From positions 1 through 33,812 of the forward strand of contig JAPKBH010000018.1 in the NCBI GenBank assembly GCA_028823445.1: a stretch of DNA of 33,812 nt. The letters are read 5' to 3'. Position numbers and translations under genes: made by a program. Positions 25,648 to 33,812 of the stretch are shown here, one piece after another. Positions within the stretch are counted from its first letter, which is position 1; every line of letters starts with the position of its first letter. The notes beneath the pieces were generated by a model. It did no database searches, had not been told where the DNA came from, and was given only the letters and a program-made list of their open reading frames with translations. This DNA is from Acidimicrobiales bacterium (lineage in GTDB: Bacteria > Actinomycetota > Acidimicrobiia > Acidimicrobiales > MedAcidi-G1).

Positions 25648-27006
25648 CTAGGGTTGCGGGTTGGTAAAGAGTTGACGTACTTCGTCTATGCCTTGTTGAC
25701 ACAGGGCCGGGGTATTTGCTTCAAGGTTAAGCCGTAGCAGGGGTTCGGTGTTGGAAGGGCGCAAATTAAACCACCAGTCAGCGAGTTGCACGGTCAGGCC
25801 GTCCATGCGGTCTTGAGGGTGGTCGGCGTAGTGGGCGGCCACTCGGTCAATTACTTCTGTCGTGTTTTCTACTTGGGTGTTGATTTCTCCTGAGGCGGCG
25901 TAACGCTCGAAGGGTGCCACTAGAGCACTAAGTGGTTGGTCGGTGTGGGCGAGTTGTTGCAAGATTATAAGGGCAGCGATGATCCCAGAGTCGGCAAAAA
26001 AGTTGTCCCGAAAATAATAGTGGCCGGAGTGTTCCCCGCCGAAAATAGCGTTTTCTTCGGCCATGATGGCTTTTATATACGAGTGTCCCACTCGGGTGCG
26101 TACCGCTCGCCCGCCGCCTTGGGCAATAACTTCGGGCACCACTTTTGAACAAATCAAATTGTGCACGATGGCCGCTGCGGGTTCTTGAGACAACATGTTT
26201 TGGGCCACCAAGGCGGTGGTAAGCGACCCAGAAATGGGTTGAGCTTTTTCGTCAATCAGGAATACCCGGTCGGCATCGCCGTCGAAAGCTAAGCCCACGT
26301 CGGCTCCGGTTTCTAACACTCGTTGTTGCAGCGCCACCAGGTTTTCTGGCTGTATGGGGTCTGCTGGGTGGTTGGGGAAGGTGCCGTCGAGTTCGGGGTA
26401 AAGCACTTCGAGTTCAAAAGGCAGGTGGGCGAATACGGCAGGCACCACTAAGCCTCCCATACCGTTTGCGGTGTCGGCGACGACTTTTAGGGGCCGCAGG
26501 CTGGGTAGGTCAACGAAGGAACACACGTGGTCGGCAAAGGCGGCCAGCAGATCTTGGTGGGTTACTTCTCCCCCGCCGGGGCCGACTGGTACGCCGGCTT
26601 TTATTTGGTCTCGTACTTGGTCGAGGCCGGTGTCGAGGGCTACTGGGCGAGCGGCGGAGAGGCAGAATTTAATACCGTTGTAGCCGGCTGGGTTGTGGCT
26701 GGCTGTAAATACCGTGCCGGGCAGGTTTAGGTGGCCGGAGGCGAAGTACATCATGTCGGTAGAACACAGGCCAATGTCGATCACGTTGAGTCCTTGGGCG
26801 GTGACTCCATCGGTGAAAGCGGCCACCATTTCTGGGCCCGAGGGGCGCATGTCGCGGCCCACGATGACCGTGGTGGTGTCTGGTTCTTTTTGTTGCACTA
26901 AGCGGGCCCAGGCACCGCCGATGGCTTGGGACAGTTGGGCGTCGAATTGTTCGGGCACCAGGCCGCGCACGTCGTAGGCCTTAAAAATTGCGGCGGGGTC
27001 AAGCAT
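25648..27006 (-). CDS. manB: Phosphomannomutase/phosphoglucomutase
   Basis: Converts mannose 6-phosphate to mannose 1-phosphate (some relatives also use glucose phosphates). The 452-residue alpha-D-phosphohexomutase has the phosphoserine loop TASHNPAGYNG (Ser103), the metal loop DGDADR (242-247), the sugar-binding GGEHSGH (323-329) and the C-terminal phosphate loop RPSNTEP. The N-terminal AYDVRG is also typical of ManB. The ATG overlaps the end of the GtrA-GT2 gene by 8 bases, so expression is coupled. Its product should feed GDP-mannose for PimA and possibly for the sugar-lipid module upstream (inference). Confidence 0.95.
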   Translation of the reverse strand: MLDPAAIFKAYDVRGLVPEQFDAQLSQAIGGAWARLVQQKEPDTTTVIVGRDMRPSGPEMVAAFTDGVTAQGLNVIDIGLCSTDMMYFASGHLNLPGTVFTASHNPAGYNGIKFCLSAARPVALDTGLDQVRDQIKAGVPVGPGGGEVTHQDLLAAFADHVCSFVDLPSLRPLKVVADTANGMGGLVVPAVFAHLPFELEVLYPELDGTFPNHPADPIQPENLVALQQRVLETGADVGLAFDGDADRVFLIDEKAQPISGSLTTALVAQNMLSQEPAAAIVHNLICSKVVPEVIAQGGGRAVRTRVGHSYIKAIMAEENAIFGGEHSGHYYFRDNFFADSGIIAALIILQQLAHTDQPLSALVAPFERYAASGEINTQVENTTEVIDRVAAHYADHPQDRMDGLTVQLADWWFNLRPSNTEPLLRLNLEANTPALCQQGIDEVRQLFTNPQP

Positions 27007-28165
27007 GGTGGTCAGACTTTAGCGGCAGGCCGGGGTCGGCCGGGTAGCGCCCTTGGCGGGCTTGGCGGCGCACTAAGGCGATGTCTCGCACCAGGCGCAG
27101 GCCGTCGCGAGCGGCGCGCACCGTGGTGCGTTCGGAGTGTTCGACCTCTACCGGTACTTCAGCGAGCGAGAGCCGCCAGCGTTCGGCTAGGTGAAAGAGT
27201 TCAATATCGAAGGCGAAGCCGTTGAGGGTAGACGAGGCAAACAGTGCTTGGGCCACGTCGGAGCGAAAAGCTTTGAGGCCGCATTGGGTGTCTCGATATT
27301 GGCCTAGCAGCAGCACGTGGGTGGCCAGGTTGACGAGCCGGCCGCCGGCTTGGCGCATCCATCCGGTTTGTACCACGGTGCGGGTTTCGGTGTGTTGGCG
27401 GCTGCCTACTACCCAGTCGTGGCCATTTTCTATTTGGGTTAAGAGATCAACTATTTGGGTTGGGGCGTAGGCCAGGTCGGCGTCGGTAAAAGCTATGGTG
27501 CGGCCTTGGGCGGCGGCGACGCCGGCCCGCAGGGCACCGCCTTTGCCGAGGTTTTTTTCGAGCACGATTACTTGGTTGGCGCTGGCTGCTGCTTGGGGGG
27601 TGTGGTCGCCGGAGCCGTCGTCGACCACGATGATCTCGAGGCTCTCCACTTTTGTGCCCAGCTCGTTGCGTACTCGTTCTATGGTTTGGCCGATGCGGTC
27701 GGCTTCTCGGTAAGCGGGGATTACTACGCTGAGGCGGTACTGGCCTGGTGGCGTGGGGCGGTTGGCGGGGTGGTCTTGTTCGTTGCGGATAATGCGAAAA
27801 ACCACCATGCGGTAGGCGGCGGCTCGCACTAGGGCGGCGGCGGCTACCGCCACCATTTTGGCAAAGAGTGCGGCGCTCCAGGTGCGTTGTGGGCTGAGGG
27901 CGGCTACTACGGCGAGGTCTACTAGGCCGGCGGTTACCACCATGATGCCAAAGACGGCGGGTGAGCCGATCCAGCGAACAAAAGGGTCGTCAGAGAGGGT
28001 GACCGAGCGGTGGAGGGTCCAAGCCACCAGGGCGGCGGCGTTGAGTACCAGAAGTTCGGCCCACACGAGGGGCCAGCCAGCTTTATAGAGCAGCACGAAG
28101 CCGGCCACGTCTACCACGGTGGCCAACAAGCCCACCATGGCGAAGCGCTGTAGGCGGTTACTCAC
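26999..28165 (-). CDS. GtrA-like membrane domain fused to a GT2 (dolichyl-phosphate sugar synthase-like) domain
   Basis: A 388-residue two-domain protein. Residues 1-125 form four membrane helices with the GtrA pattern (RFAMVGLLATVVDVAGF; AAALVRAAAYRMVVFR). Residues 143-360 are a GT2 glycosyltransferase with VVIPAYREADR (147-157), DDGSGD (182-187), FTDADL (226-231) and RDTQCGLKAFR (291-301), as in polyprenyl/dolichyl-phosphate glucose or mannose synthases. The normal fusion order is GT2 first, GtrA second; here it is reversed. The GT2 domain should make a polyprenyl-phosphate sugar, and GtrA proteins are proposed to help flip it (inference). The GTG start overlaps the upstream gene's stop by 8 bases, and manB overlaps at the other end. 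Confidence 0.87.
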   Translation of the reverse strand: MSNRLQRFAMVGLLATVVDVAGFVLLYKAGWPLVWAELLVLNAAALVAWTLHRSVTLSDDPFVRWIGSPAVFGIMVVTAGLVDLAVVAALSPQRTWSAALFAKMVAVAAAALVRAAAYRMVVFRIIRNEQDHPANRPTPPGQYRLSVVIPAYREADRIGQTIERVRNELGTKVESLEIIVVDDGSGDHTPQAAASANQVIVLEKNLGKGGALRAGVAAAQGRTIAFTDADLAYAPTQIVDLLTQIENGHDWVVGSRQHTETRTVVQTGWMRQAGGRLVNLATHVLLLGQYRDTQCGLKAFRSDVAQALFASSTLNGFAFDIELFHLAERWRLSLAEVPVEVEHSERTTVRAARDGLRLVRDIALVRRQARQGRYPADPGLPLKSDHHA

Positions 28166-30662
28166 GGGGCTCGGGTGGTTCGGGGTTTTCGTCGTCTGTC
28201 TCGGTTTCTGGGCTGGGGCGGCGGCGTTCTTCTACCCATTGGTCGAGTTTTTTGTCGGCTTTGGTGGGCGGCAACGGTTCGAGTTCTGGTTCGGGCCGGC
28301 GCCACATAACTATCAACAACACCATGCCCAGCAAGGTAAGGAATCCGGAGAATTTGTCTATGCCGGTTCGGCCGTAGGTCAGGGTCACGTTTTTTTCGGT
28401 GGGGATGACCACCATGAGGTTGGGGGTGGCTCGCCAGGGCCCGTCGGCGCCGGTGGCTTCCCAGTTGGGGAAGTAAGAGATTTTTACCATGACCGGTACC
28501 CCTATTTGGTCCACCGTGAAGCTGATTTGGTCGGTGCCGACCTCTATGTTGCTGACCGTTATCGGTTCAAGGGGGCGTTGCTGGGGGGGCGTTTCGGCGG
28601 TTACTCGTTGCCAGGACAGGGGGCCGTTTACCGTGCGCACGGTGGCCGCTCGACCTTCGACAAAGACGTCGGCGGCGGAGTCCAGCCAGGTTTCGTGGGT
28701 CACGTCGCTCCACACGGCGGGCTCCAAGGTCATGGGTTCCACCAGAGCCGAGTCGGCTACTAAGAAAATGGTCCAGGGGCCAGTGGTTGCTACTTCGATG
28801 AGGTCGGGGTGGTTGCGGGCTGCTTCGACTGGTCGTTGCGATTCGGCGGCGTAGTAGCGCACCCCGTATTGCTGCAGGTGGTCAACCCCGTCGTTAATGT
28901 TGAACGATTGGTAGGGCAAGCCGCGTTGGGCGCGAGAGGGGCCAACCGAGAGTTCGGATTGCATCATGAAATGATAGGGCGTGGTGGTGGCGGCTTCGAA
29001 GTAGAGGCCTTCCATGGAGCCGACGCATCCGTCGGTCCAGTGCGGCATGAGCATGAGGGCCATGGGGGTTCCGTAGCGCACCAGGTCGCTGCTGTATTCC
29101 CACATCAGGCGCCCGCAGCCGTGCTGGTCGGCTACCTCTTCCATGGTGGAGATCAAGGCCCGGTGTTCGTCCCAGCCTCCGCCGTTGGCGTCGCCGGTGC
29201 GACCTTCGTAGCCGGCAAAGTTCCAGTTAACCCAGGCGCGGCCCAGGTTGAATTGTTGGGTTTCGAGGCCCATCCACCGGTAGGTGTTGCCGTCCATGTT
29301 GCCAAGGGGCAAGGCTCGCAGGGGCATGCCGAGAGCCACGATGAGCCCCAAGGTGGCGGCGATGGATCCGACGGCTACCAGGATGGTTCCGGGTTGTTGG
29401 CGTCTGGCCAGTAACCCGTCGAGGCCGCGGCCGGCCAGGCGCAGTATTTCGGCTACCCCGAGGGCGGCCAGCAGGTAGGCGCTGAGGTAGTAGGCCGGCA
29501 AAATACGCCCGTTGTAGAGGCGGCCGGGTGGCAGGTGGATAAATGCTAGGGCCAGCACCCCGATGCTGCCCGCTAGTACAAGGCCGAGGCGGCGGCGAAA
29601 GATCAGCGAGGTGATGGCGCCGATGCCCGCTAAGACCAGCACCAGTTGTAGCGGCGGGTCGTTGGTTAAAAAGTCGGCGGCCAGATCGCTGCGGTCCCAT
29701 AGGTAGGAGCGGAAGCGGGGCAGTTTGTCCCAGGCCATGTCGTTGAGGTGGTTGCGTTGCCACCAGAAGGGCAGCACCCAAAAGGCGGAGAGTAGCCCGG
29801 CGAGGGCGCCGGTGGTGATTACCCAGCGCAGGCGTTTCCACCCGGGGTAAACCACCAGGGCCACTGCGGTTGCGGTAACGGCAAACAGGGCCACCAAGAG
29901 GTGGCAGAGGCCAACGAGGGCCAGGGTGAGGGCGGCCCAGGTGCGGCCTTTTTGTGTTTCGAGGCCGCGGATTAATAGCCCCAGGTACACCAGGCACAGG
30001 GTGGTGGCCAGCACGAAAGCGAATTCGCCGGCCATGGTCGACATAAGGTTGCCGCCGAAAATATTAAATGACCGGTCGAAGATGAAGGCCAGAGTGGCGG
30101 CGCTCATGAGGGCCGGGGCCGGGAAAGGCAGTCCGGCCAGGCGGGCCATTAACCAGCCGGCTAGCGGCATGGTTATTAGGCCGATCATGGTGACGAATTT
30201 GAAGGCCAGCCCGTAGTGCACGGGCCATATCAGAACCATGAGGGCCAGAGCGAGGCCCAGCAGCGGGGCCCAGGCTTGGGGGCGGCGTTGTACTAAGACC
30301 ACGGAGGCGGCGGCTAGGGCCATGACCAGCGGTACGGCCAGCGGCAGCACCAGGCCGACGTTGACGGCCACGATGAACAGCATGGGGACCACCATGTAGA
30401 AGTGGTAGGCCGGAAACCCGGCGTACCAGTCGGGGGTCCATCCGGTGAGGCGAAAGTTGGGCAGGAGCTCGTCGCGTATAAACGCCGGGCCCCAAACGTG
30501 GGCACCGAGGTCGCCGCCGGTGGGGGTGGTGGTCGTAAACAGCACCCCGTTGGGGTTCATGACCCAGAGCAGAAATAATGTGGCGAGGGCGACCAGGCTG
30601 CCGGTTACCCAGGCGGTGAGCGAGACGCGTTTTAATGCGGCGATGATGCTTTCTCGGGTCAT
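28158..30662 (-). CDS. Large multi-pass membrane protein, GT-C-like (possible polyprenyl-phosphate-sugar-dependent glycosyltransferase)
   Basis: The 834-residue protein has about a dozen membrane helices in its first half, an extracytoplasmic beta-rich region (about 450-760), a final helix (about 772-787) and a Pro/Glu-rich cytoplasmic tail ending EPPEPRE. The first outside loop carries TPTGGDLGAHVWGP (46-59) with Asp51, then WTPDWYAGFPAYHFY (75-89). That is the pattern of GT-C enzymes and of the PF10131 (PTPS-related membrane protein) type, as far as I recall. The start is the ATG at 30662 overlapping the upstream stop (ATGA); an ATG 9 codons earlier (30689) is possible. Coupling to GtrA-GT2 suggests it uses that sugar-lipid. 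The acceptor is unknown. Confidence 0.72.
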   Translation of the reverse strand: MTRESIIAALKRVSLTAWVTGSLVALATLFLLWVMNPNGVLFTTTTPTGGDLGAHVWGPAFIRDELLPNFRLTGWTPDWYAGFPAYHFYMVVPMLFIVAVNVGLVLPLAVPLVMALAAASVVLVQRRPQAWAPLLGLALALMVLIWPVHYGLAFKFVTMIGLITMPLAGWLMARLAGLPFPAPALMSAATLAFIFDRSFNIFGGNLMSTMAGEFAFVLATTLCLVYLGLLIRGLETQKGRTWAALTLALVGLCHLLVALFAVTATAVALVVYPGWKRLRWVITTGALAGLLSAFWVLPFWWQRNHLNDMAWDKLPRFRSYLWDRSDLAADFLTNDPPLQLVLVLAGIGAITSLIFRRRLGLVLAGSIGVLALAFIHLPPGRLYNGRILPAYYLSAYLLAALGVAEILRLAGRGLDGLLARRQQPGTILVAVGSIAATLGLIVALGMPLRALPLGNMDGNTYRWMGLETQQFNLGRAWVNWNFAGYEGRTGDANGGGWDEHRALISTMEEVADQHGCGRLMWEYSSDLVRYGTPMALMLMPHWTDGCVGSMEGLYFEAATTTPYHFMMQSELSVGPSRAQRGLPYQSFNINDGVDHLQQYGVRYYAAESQRPVEAARNHPDLIEVATTGPWTIFLVADSALVEPMTLEPAVWSDVTHETWLDSAADVFVEGRAATVRTVNGPLSWQRVTAETPPQQRPLEPITVSNIEVGTDQISFTVDQIGVPVMVKISYFPNWEATGADGPWRATPNLMVVIPTEKNVTLTYGRTGIDKFSGFLTLLGMVLLIVMWRRPEPELEPLPPTKADKKLDQWVEERRRPSPETETDDENPEPPEPRE

Positions 30663-31369
30663 AGGAGCACCAGCATGCCTACGGTCCATGCGTTAAAACC
30701 CACGTGGGCCCAAATTGCTCGGCCGAGGCGTCCATCTTTTTGGGTGAGTTTTCCGGCAACGAGCCCGAACATGAATAATGCGGGGAACTGCAGGGGCTGC
30801 CAGTGGATTAGGCCGAACACTAGGGCGCTAGCCAGTAGGGCGGTGCGGGGGGAGAATCGATTTTCGAAGGAGCGAAGAGTTACGCCGCGAAAAAAGATTT
30901 CTTCTATTATTGGTGCGCCGACCACCACCACCAGCACCAAGAGGATGATGTCGAACCCTTGGGCTCGGTTGATCAGTTCTCGGGCCGGGCCGGAAATGTC
31001 AAGGTCGTCTTTAATAAGCATCACCGGCAGGTAGACCAGCGGCACGAAAACGGCTTGGGCGAAAACGCCGATGCCGAGACCGGAAAGCACATCTTTTTTT
31101 TGGAATTGCCAGCCCAGGTCGTTTTTCCATGACAGTTTGCGGCGCCGCACCACCCACCAGGGCACACCGAGCAGGCCTGCCCAGAGGGGTATTTGCATGA
31201 CGGCAGTTGCCCAGAGGGGCAGGGTGTCAGTGGTTTCCCAGCCGCCGATTACCAGTACGAGCCCTCCTAAAAATAGGGCAGCGAAGGTGGAGATCATTAG
31301 CCCAGACACGATGTGCATACCTCGCCAAGGGCAGGCTGGCGTGGGGGAAGTTGTGTTGGGTGTTTTCAC
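30659..31369 (-). CDS. CPBP-family intramembrane metalloprotease-like protein
   Basis: Membrane protein of the CPBP/CAAX-protease (Abi) family, 236 residues with the start chosen here. About seven helices are visible. The three family motifs are intact: EEIFFRG (EExxxR), FGLIHWQ (FxxxH) and HVGFNAW (HxxxN). These are the glutamate-zinc-type residues of Rce1-like proteases, so it may be active; the substrate is unknown. The frame is open to 31462, but that would overlap the divergent ftsH start. I chose the GTG at 31369, which keeps the PWRG segment before the first helix. The ATG at 31318 is an alternative that would drop it. The stop overlaps the next gene as ATGA. Confidence 0.83.
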   Translation of the reverse strand: MKTPNTTSPTPACPWRGMHIVSGLMISTFAALFLGGLVLVIGGWETTDTLPLWATAVMQIPLWAGLLGVPWWVVRRRKLSWKNDLGWQFQKKDVLSGLGIGVFAQAVFVPLVYLPVMLIKDDLDISGPARELINRAQGFDIILLVLVVVVGAPIIEEIFFRGVTLRSFENRFSPRTALLASALVFGLIHWQPLQFPALFMFGLVAGKLTQKDGRLGRAIWAHVGFNAWTVGMLVLL

Positions 31370-31446
31370 CGCACGAACACTACCGACCTGAAACCCTTGG
31401 TTGGGGGCGCAGGGGCAACGTCTTTGTATTCCTCTAGCATGGGGGG
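31370..31446. promoter_or_regulatory. Divergent promoter region between the CPBP gene and ftsH
   Basis: This 77-base interval is the only divergent junction in the window, so promoters for both directions should lie here or within the N-terminal end of the CPBP gene. On the + strand TTGGGG (31401-31406) and TGTATT (31425-31430) stand 18 bases apart as a weak candidate -35/-10 pair for ftsH. No convincing operator or riboswitch was seen. Confidence 0.35.
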
Positions 31447-33354
31447 ATGGCTGATCGCGCAAAAAAATCTTCTTCTTCTTCAGAACCTTCGGGTTCTAAA
31501 GCCAACAAAGGGTGGCCTCGTTGGGGCATTTGGATGCTTATGGGTTTGTTGGCGGCCACGCTGCTTTACCCGCTTTTGCAGCCTTCTGAGGACCTTGAGG
31601 CCCTCCCCTATGACCAGTTTTTGGCTCGGGTGGCCGATGGTGAGGTCACTGAGGTAACGGTCGATAACCAAACGGGTCGCATTGAGATTCGCACTTCCGA
31701 GGGGGTGGCTTTTACTACTACTGGCCCGTTGGAACTTTCGGCGGTTGACCGTCAGGTATTAGCAGATAGCGGAATCTCGGTTATTTTCGAGACTCCCCAG
31801 CCTGGTTTTGCTGCTACTTGGTTGCCTTTGTTGTTGCCGGTGGGGCTTATTATTTTGTTTTTCGTGTGGATGAACCGCCGGGCTCAGGGCCAGATGAACG
31901 GCATGATGTCTATTGGTCGGTCGCGAGCCAAAACGTATTCTTCAGAAAAACCGGGCACCATGTTTGATGATGTGGCTGGTTACGACGGGGTGAAGCAGGA
32001 AATCCGCGAGGTGGTGGACTTTTTGCAGAAGCCGGAGAAGTTTGCCGAGGTGGGTGCTCGTGTGCCGAAGGGCATTTTGTTGGTGGGCCCTCCGGGGACT
32101 GGTAAGACGTTGTTGGCTCGTGCGGTGGCTGGCGAGGCCGGGGTGCCGTTTTTGTCGGTGACTGGTTCGGACTTTATGGAAATGTTTGTTGGGGTGGGGG
32201 CAAGCCGGGTGCGTGACTTGTTTGAGACGGCACGCAAAATGGGGCGAGCGATTATTTTCATCGACGAATTAGATTCCGTGGGTCGTAAGCGGGGCGCTGG
32301 TTTGGGCGGCGGTCACGATGAGCGTGAGCAAACGTTGAACCAAATGTTGTCGGAAATGGATGGCTTTGAAGCCAGCGAAGGCATTGTGGTTTTGGCGGCC
32401 ACTAACCGCCCGGATATTTTGGATCCGGCGTTGCTGCGTCCTGGCCGTTTTGACCGCCAGGTGGTGGTGCCGTTGCCAGAGTTGTCGGATCGTCGAGCGA
32501 TTTTGGCGGTGCATGCCAAGGGCAAGTCGTTGGCCGACGATGTAGATCTTGATGTTTTGGCTCGGGGCACGCCGGGCATGAGCGGCGCCGATTTGGCCAA
32601 TCTTATTAACGAGGCGGCGTTGATTGCGGTGCGAGAAAACTTTGATGCTATTTCTGCGGGGCATCTGGAGGCGGCGCGGGATCGCACCATTATGGGGCAA
32701 AAACGTGAGTCGATGGCTTTGACGGAATCAGAAAAAGAGGCCATTGCTTTTCATGAGGCGGGGCATGCTTTATGTGCGGCGCTGTTGCCGACCGCTGACC
32801 CGTTGCACAAGGTGACCATTATTCCCAGCGGCATGGCTTTGGGTATGACCATGCAGTTGCCGGAGGAGGAGCGCCACATTTATCGCCAGGACTACATTGA
32901 AGATTCTTTGGTAGTCCGCATGGGCGGGCGCATTGCCGAGGAGTTGGAGTTTGGGGTTATTTCTACGGGGGCCCAAAACGATTTGGAAGGCGCCACGGAG
33001 TTGGCTCGCAAAATGGTTCGTGAGTGGGGTATGAGCGAACGTATCGGACCGATGGCTTGGGGCAGCCAGAATCAAGTGTTTTTGGGTGACGATTTGATGA
33101 ATTCTCGTGATTATAGCGATGCCACAGCTCGTGAGATTGACGAAGAAATGCACCGCATTTTGGTGTTCCATGAGTCTCGCTGTCGTGACTTGTTGACGGA
33201 GAACCGTAGTGCTTTGAATTTGGTGGCTCGGGCTTTGTTGGAACATGAGACTATTTCTGGTCAAGAAGTGGAGCGTTTGGTGGCTTTGGCTGCTCAGCCT
33301 GCTTCTGCGGGGTCGGAAGAGTCTTTGCCGGCTGAGCCTTCGCCGGTTGATTGA
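31447..33354 (+). CDS. ftsH: ATP-dependent zinc metalloprotease FtsH
   Basis: Membrane-bound AAA+ protease that degrades unassembled or damaged membrane proteins and some regulators. In 635 residues: a membrane helix at about 24-44, a short extracytoplasmic domain, a second helix at about 123-143, Walker A GPPGTGKT (214-221), the pore loop MFVGVGA (246-252), Walker B IIFIDE (269-274), the second region of homology ([20 protein letters not shown]) and the zinc motif HEAGH (436-440), with a later acidic ligand in [12 protein letters not shown]. All key residues are present. The start is ATG at 31447 directly after a G-run; no spaced ribosome site is clear. Its codons are rich in G- and T-ending forms, unlike the minus-strand genes. 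Confidence 0.98.
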   Translation: MADRAKKSSSSSEPSGSKANKGWPRWGIWMLMGLLAATLLYPLLQPSEDLEALPYDQFLARVADGEVTEVTVDNQTGRIEIRTSEGVAFTTTGPLELSAVDRQVLADSGISVIFETPQPGFAATWLPLLLPVGLIILFFVWMNRRAQGQMNGMMSIGRSRAKTYSSEKPGTMFDDVAGYDGVKQEIREVVDFLQKPEKFAEVGARVPKGILLVGPPGTGKTLLARAVAGEAGVPFLSVTGSDFMEMFVGVGASRVRDLFETARKMGRAIIFIDELDSVGRKRGAGLGGGHDEREQTLNQMLSEMDGFEASEGIVVLAATNRPDILDPALLRPGRFDRQVVVPLPELSDRRAILAVHAKGKSLADDVDLDVLARGTPGMSGADLANLINEAALIAVRENFDAISAGHLEAARDRTIMGQKRESMALTESEKEAIAFHEAGHALCAALLPTADPLHKVTIIPSGMALGMTMQLPEEERHIYRQDYIEDSLVVRMGGRIAEELEFGVISTGAQNDLEGATELARKMVREWGMSERIGPMAWGSQNQVFLGDDLMNSRDYSDATAREIDEEMHRILVFHESRCRDLLTENRSALNLVARALLEHETISGQEVERLVALAAQPASAGSEESLPAEPSPVD

Positions 33355-33357
33355 TCC

Positions 33358-33804
33358 TTGGTTGAGCGTTTAATCCTTTTGGCTGTGGTGGCCGTGGTAG
33401 CTGGTTTGGCGGCAGCTTTTTTGCAGCGGCGCCCGTCGGATGCTCCGGTGCGTACAGGTTGGTCGGTGCCAGAGCAGTTGGATCGTGCTGATTTTTCTGA
33501 TCCGTCGACCGCTTGGTTGGTGGCGGTCTTTACGTCGGCCACGTGCGATTCGTGTACCGGGGTTTTAACTCGTGCTTTGCCGCTGGCTAGCAATCAGGTG
33601 GTAGTCCAAGAGGTTGAAGCCAAGCGAGACAAAGATCTCCACGATCGTTACCGCATCGAAGCGGTCCCTATGGTGGCCATTGTCAACGCCGAAGGCGTGG
33701 TGGTCGAACATCACCTCGGCCCGGTAACCGCCACCCACCTCTGGGCCTCCTTAGCCGAAGCCCGCTCCCCCGGCTCCACCCCCAAAGGCTGCGGCTCCCA
33801 CTAA
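33358..33804 (+). CDS. Membrane-anchored thioredoxin-like protein
   Basis: The 148-residue protein has an N-terminal membrane helix (about 4-22) and then a thioredoxin fold with the redox pair CDSC (Cys63, Cys66) and a cis-proline region EAVPMVAI (Pro104). Orientation by positive charges after the helix suggests, but does not prove, a cytoplasmic domain. The C-terminus carries a third cysteine (KGCGSH). The TTG start lies 3 bases after the ftsH stop and is the only one that keeps the helix, so translation is probably coupled to ftsH. Codon use changes abruptly near codon 80: G/T-ending codons before, C/A-ending codons after. The role may be a thiol reductase or oxidase (inference). Confidence 0.8.
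   Translation: MVERLILLAVVAVVAGLAAAFLQRRPSDAPVRTGWSVPEQLDRADFSDPSTAWLVAVFTSATCDSCTGVLTRALPLASNQVVVQEVEAKRDKDLHDRYRIEAVPMVAIVNAEGVVVEHHLGPVTATHLWASLAEARSPGSTPKGCGSH
33595..33625. other. Switch point of strand composition (G/T-rich to C/A-rich on the + strand)
   Basis: Left of this point the + strand has more G than C in genes of both orientations; right of it, C exceeds G. By hand count, 32461-32520 has 24 G and 12 C, while 33721-33780 has 12 G and 32 C. The change falls inside the intact thioredoxin-like gene. It resembles a replication-linked skew switch; only about 200 bases lie to its right. Confidence 0.5.
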
Positions 33805-33812
33805 AAAGTCCG

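Noticed and set aside
29227-29997. 256-codon minus-strand frame inside the large membrane protein gene
   Set aside because: It is Pro/Arg-rich, out of frame with the hydrophobic GT-C-like protein and resembles no family.
31370-31462. Longer N-terminus of the CPBP protein reaching into ftsH
   Set aside because: It would overlap a divergent, well-supported gene and add a Pro/Arg/Cys-rich segment with no family resemblance.
33500-33812. dif-like recombination site near the composition switch
   Set aside because: No pair of inverted 11-base arms around a 6-base centre resembling ATAAT/ATTAT was seen; the interval is coding.

Overview
The window is about 33.8 kb of dense bacterial chromosome, roughly 60% G+C by eye, with no gene-free stretch longer than 92 bases. 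No rRNA, tRNA, CRISPR array, prophage or insertion sequence was seen. The gene set and order point to an actinobacterium outside the mycobacteria, and my best guess is an Acidimicrobiia-like lineage (inference). Read on the minus strand, the order pgsA-patA-pimA ... pdxS-pdxT-yebC-ruvC-ruvA-ruvB-yajC-secD-secF-rel-hisS-aspS-rarA is the same relative order I recall for Mycobacterium tuberculosis Rv2612c to Rv2559c. Here a queA-tgt pair is inserted between ruvB and yajC.

Layout from right to left, in the direction of transcription of the minus-strand block. (1) 31.4-24.3 kb: an envelope and sugar block. It holds a CPBP-family membrane protein, a large GT-C-like membrane protein, a GtrA-GT2 fusion, phosphomannomutase, a Trm112-like protein and mannose-6-phosphate isomerase. 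The first four overlap at their start and stop codons. (2) 24.2-21.5 kb: ahcY, udk and comF. (3) 21.5-18.3 kb: a small membrane protein, then pgsA-patA-pimA, which would make phosphatidylinositol mannosides from GDP-mannose; the mannose-phosphate enzymes of block 1 supply precursors of GDP-mannose. (4) 18.2-14.1 kb: an M48-like membrane protein whose metalloprotease motif is destroyed, a DUF3048 lipoprotein, PLP synthase (pdxS, pdxT) and yebC. (5) 14.0-9.7 kb: ruvC-ruvA-ruvB for Holliday junctions and queA-tgt for queuosine. (6) 9.7-6.7 kb: yajC-secD-secF for protein export. (7) 6.7-0 kb: the bifunctional (p)ppGpp enzyme rel, hisS, aspS and rarA. Two genes, ftsH and a thioredoxin-like gene, run rightwards from a divergent promoter region at 31.4 kb.

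Points for a second look. The base composition of the + strand is G/T-rich through both minus-strand and plus-strand genes up to about 33.6 kb, then becomes C/A-rich inside one intact gene. Tgt has lost all three zinc-binding cysteines. The M48 homologue is a predicted pseudoprotease. A 39-base near-perfect palindrome carrying GGGGTCAGACCC covers the rel stop codon. The GtrA-GT2 fusion has the reverse of the usual domain order and is translationally coupled to a GT-C-like protein. That last module is the closest thing here to an undescribed system, but its function is inference. Several genes use GTG or TTG starts, and many junctions are ATGA, GTGA or TAATG overlaps, so the minus-strand block is probably a few long operons.
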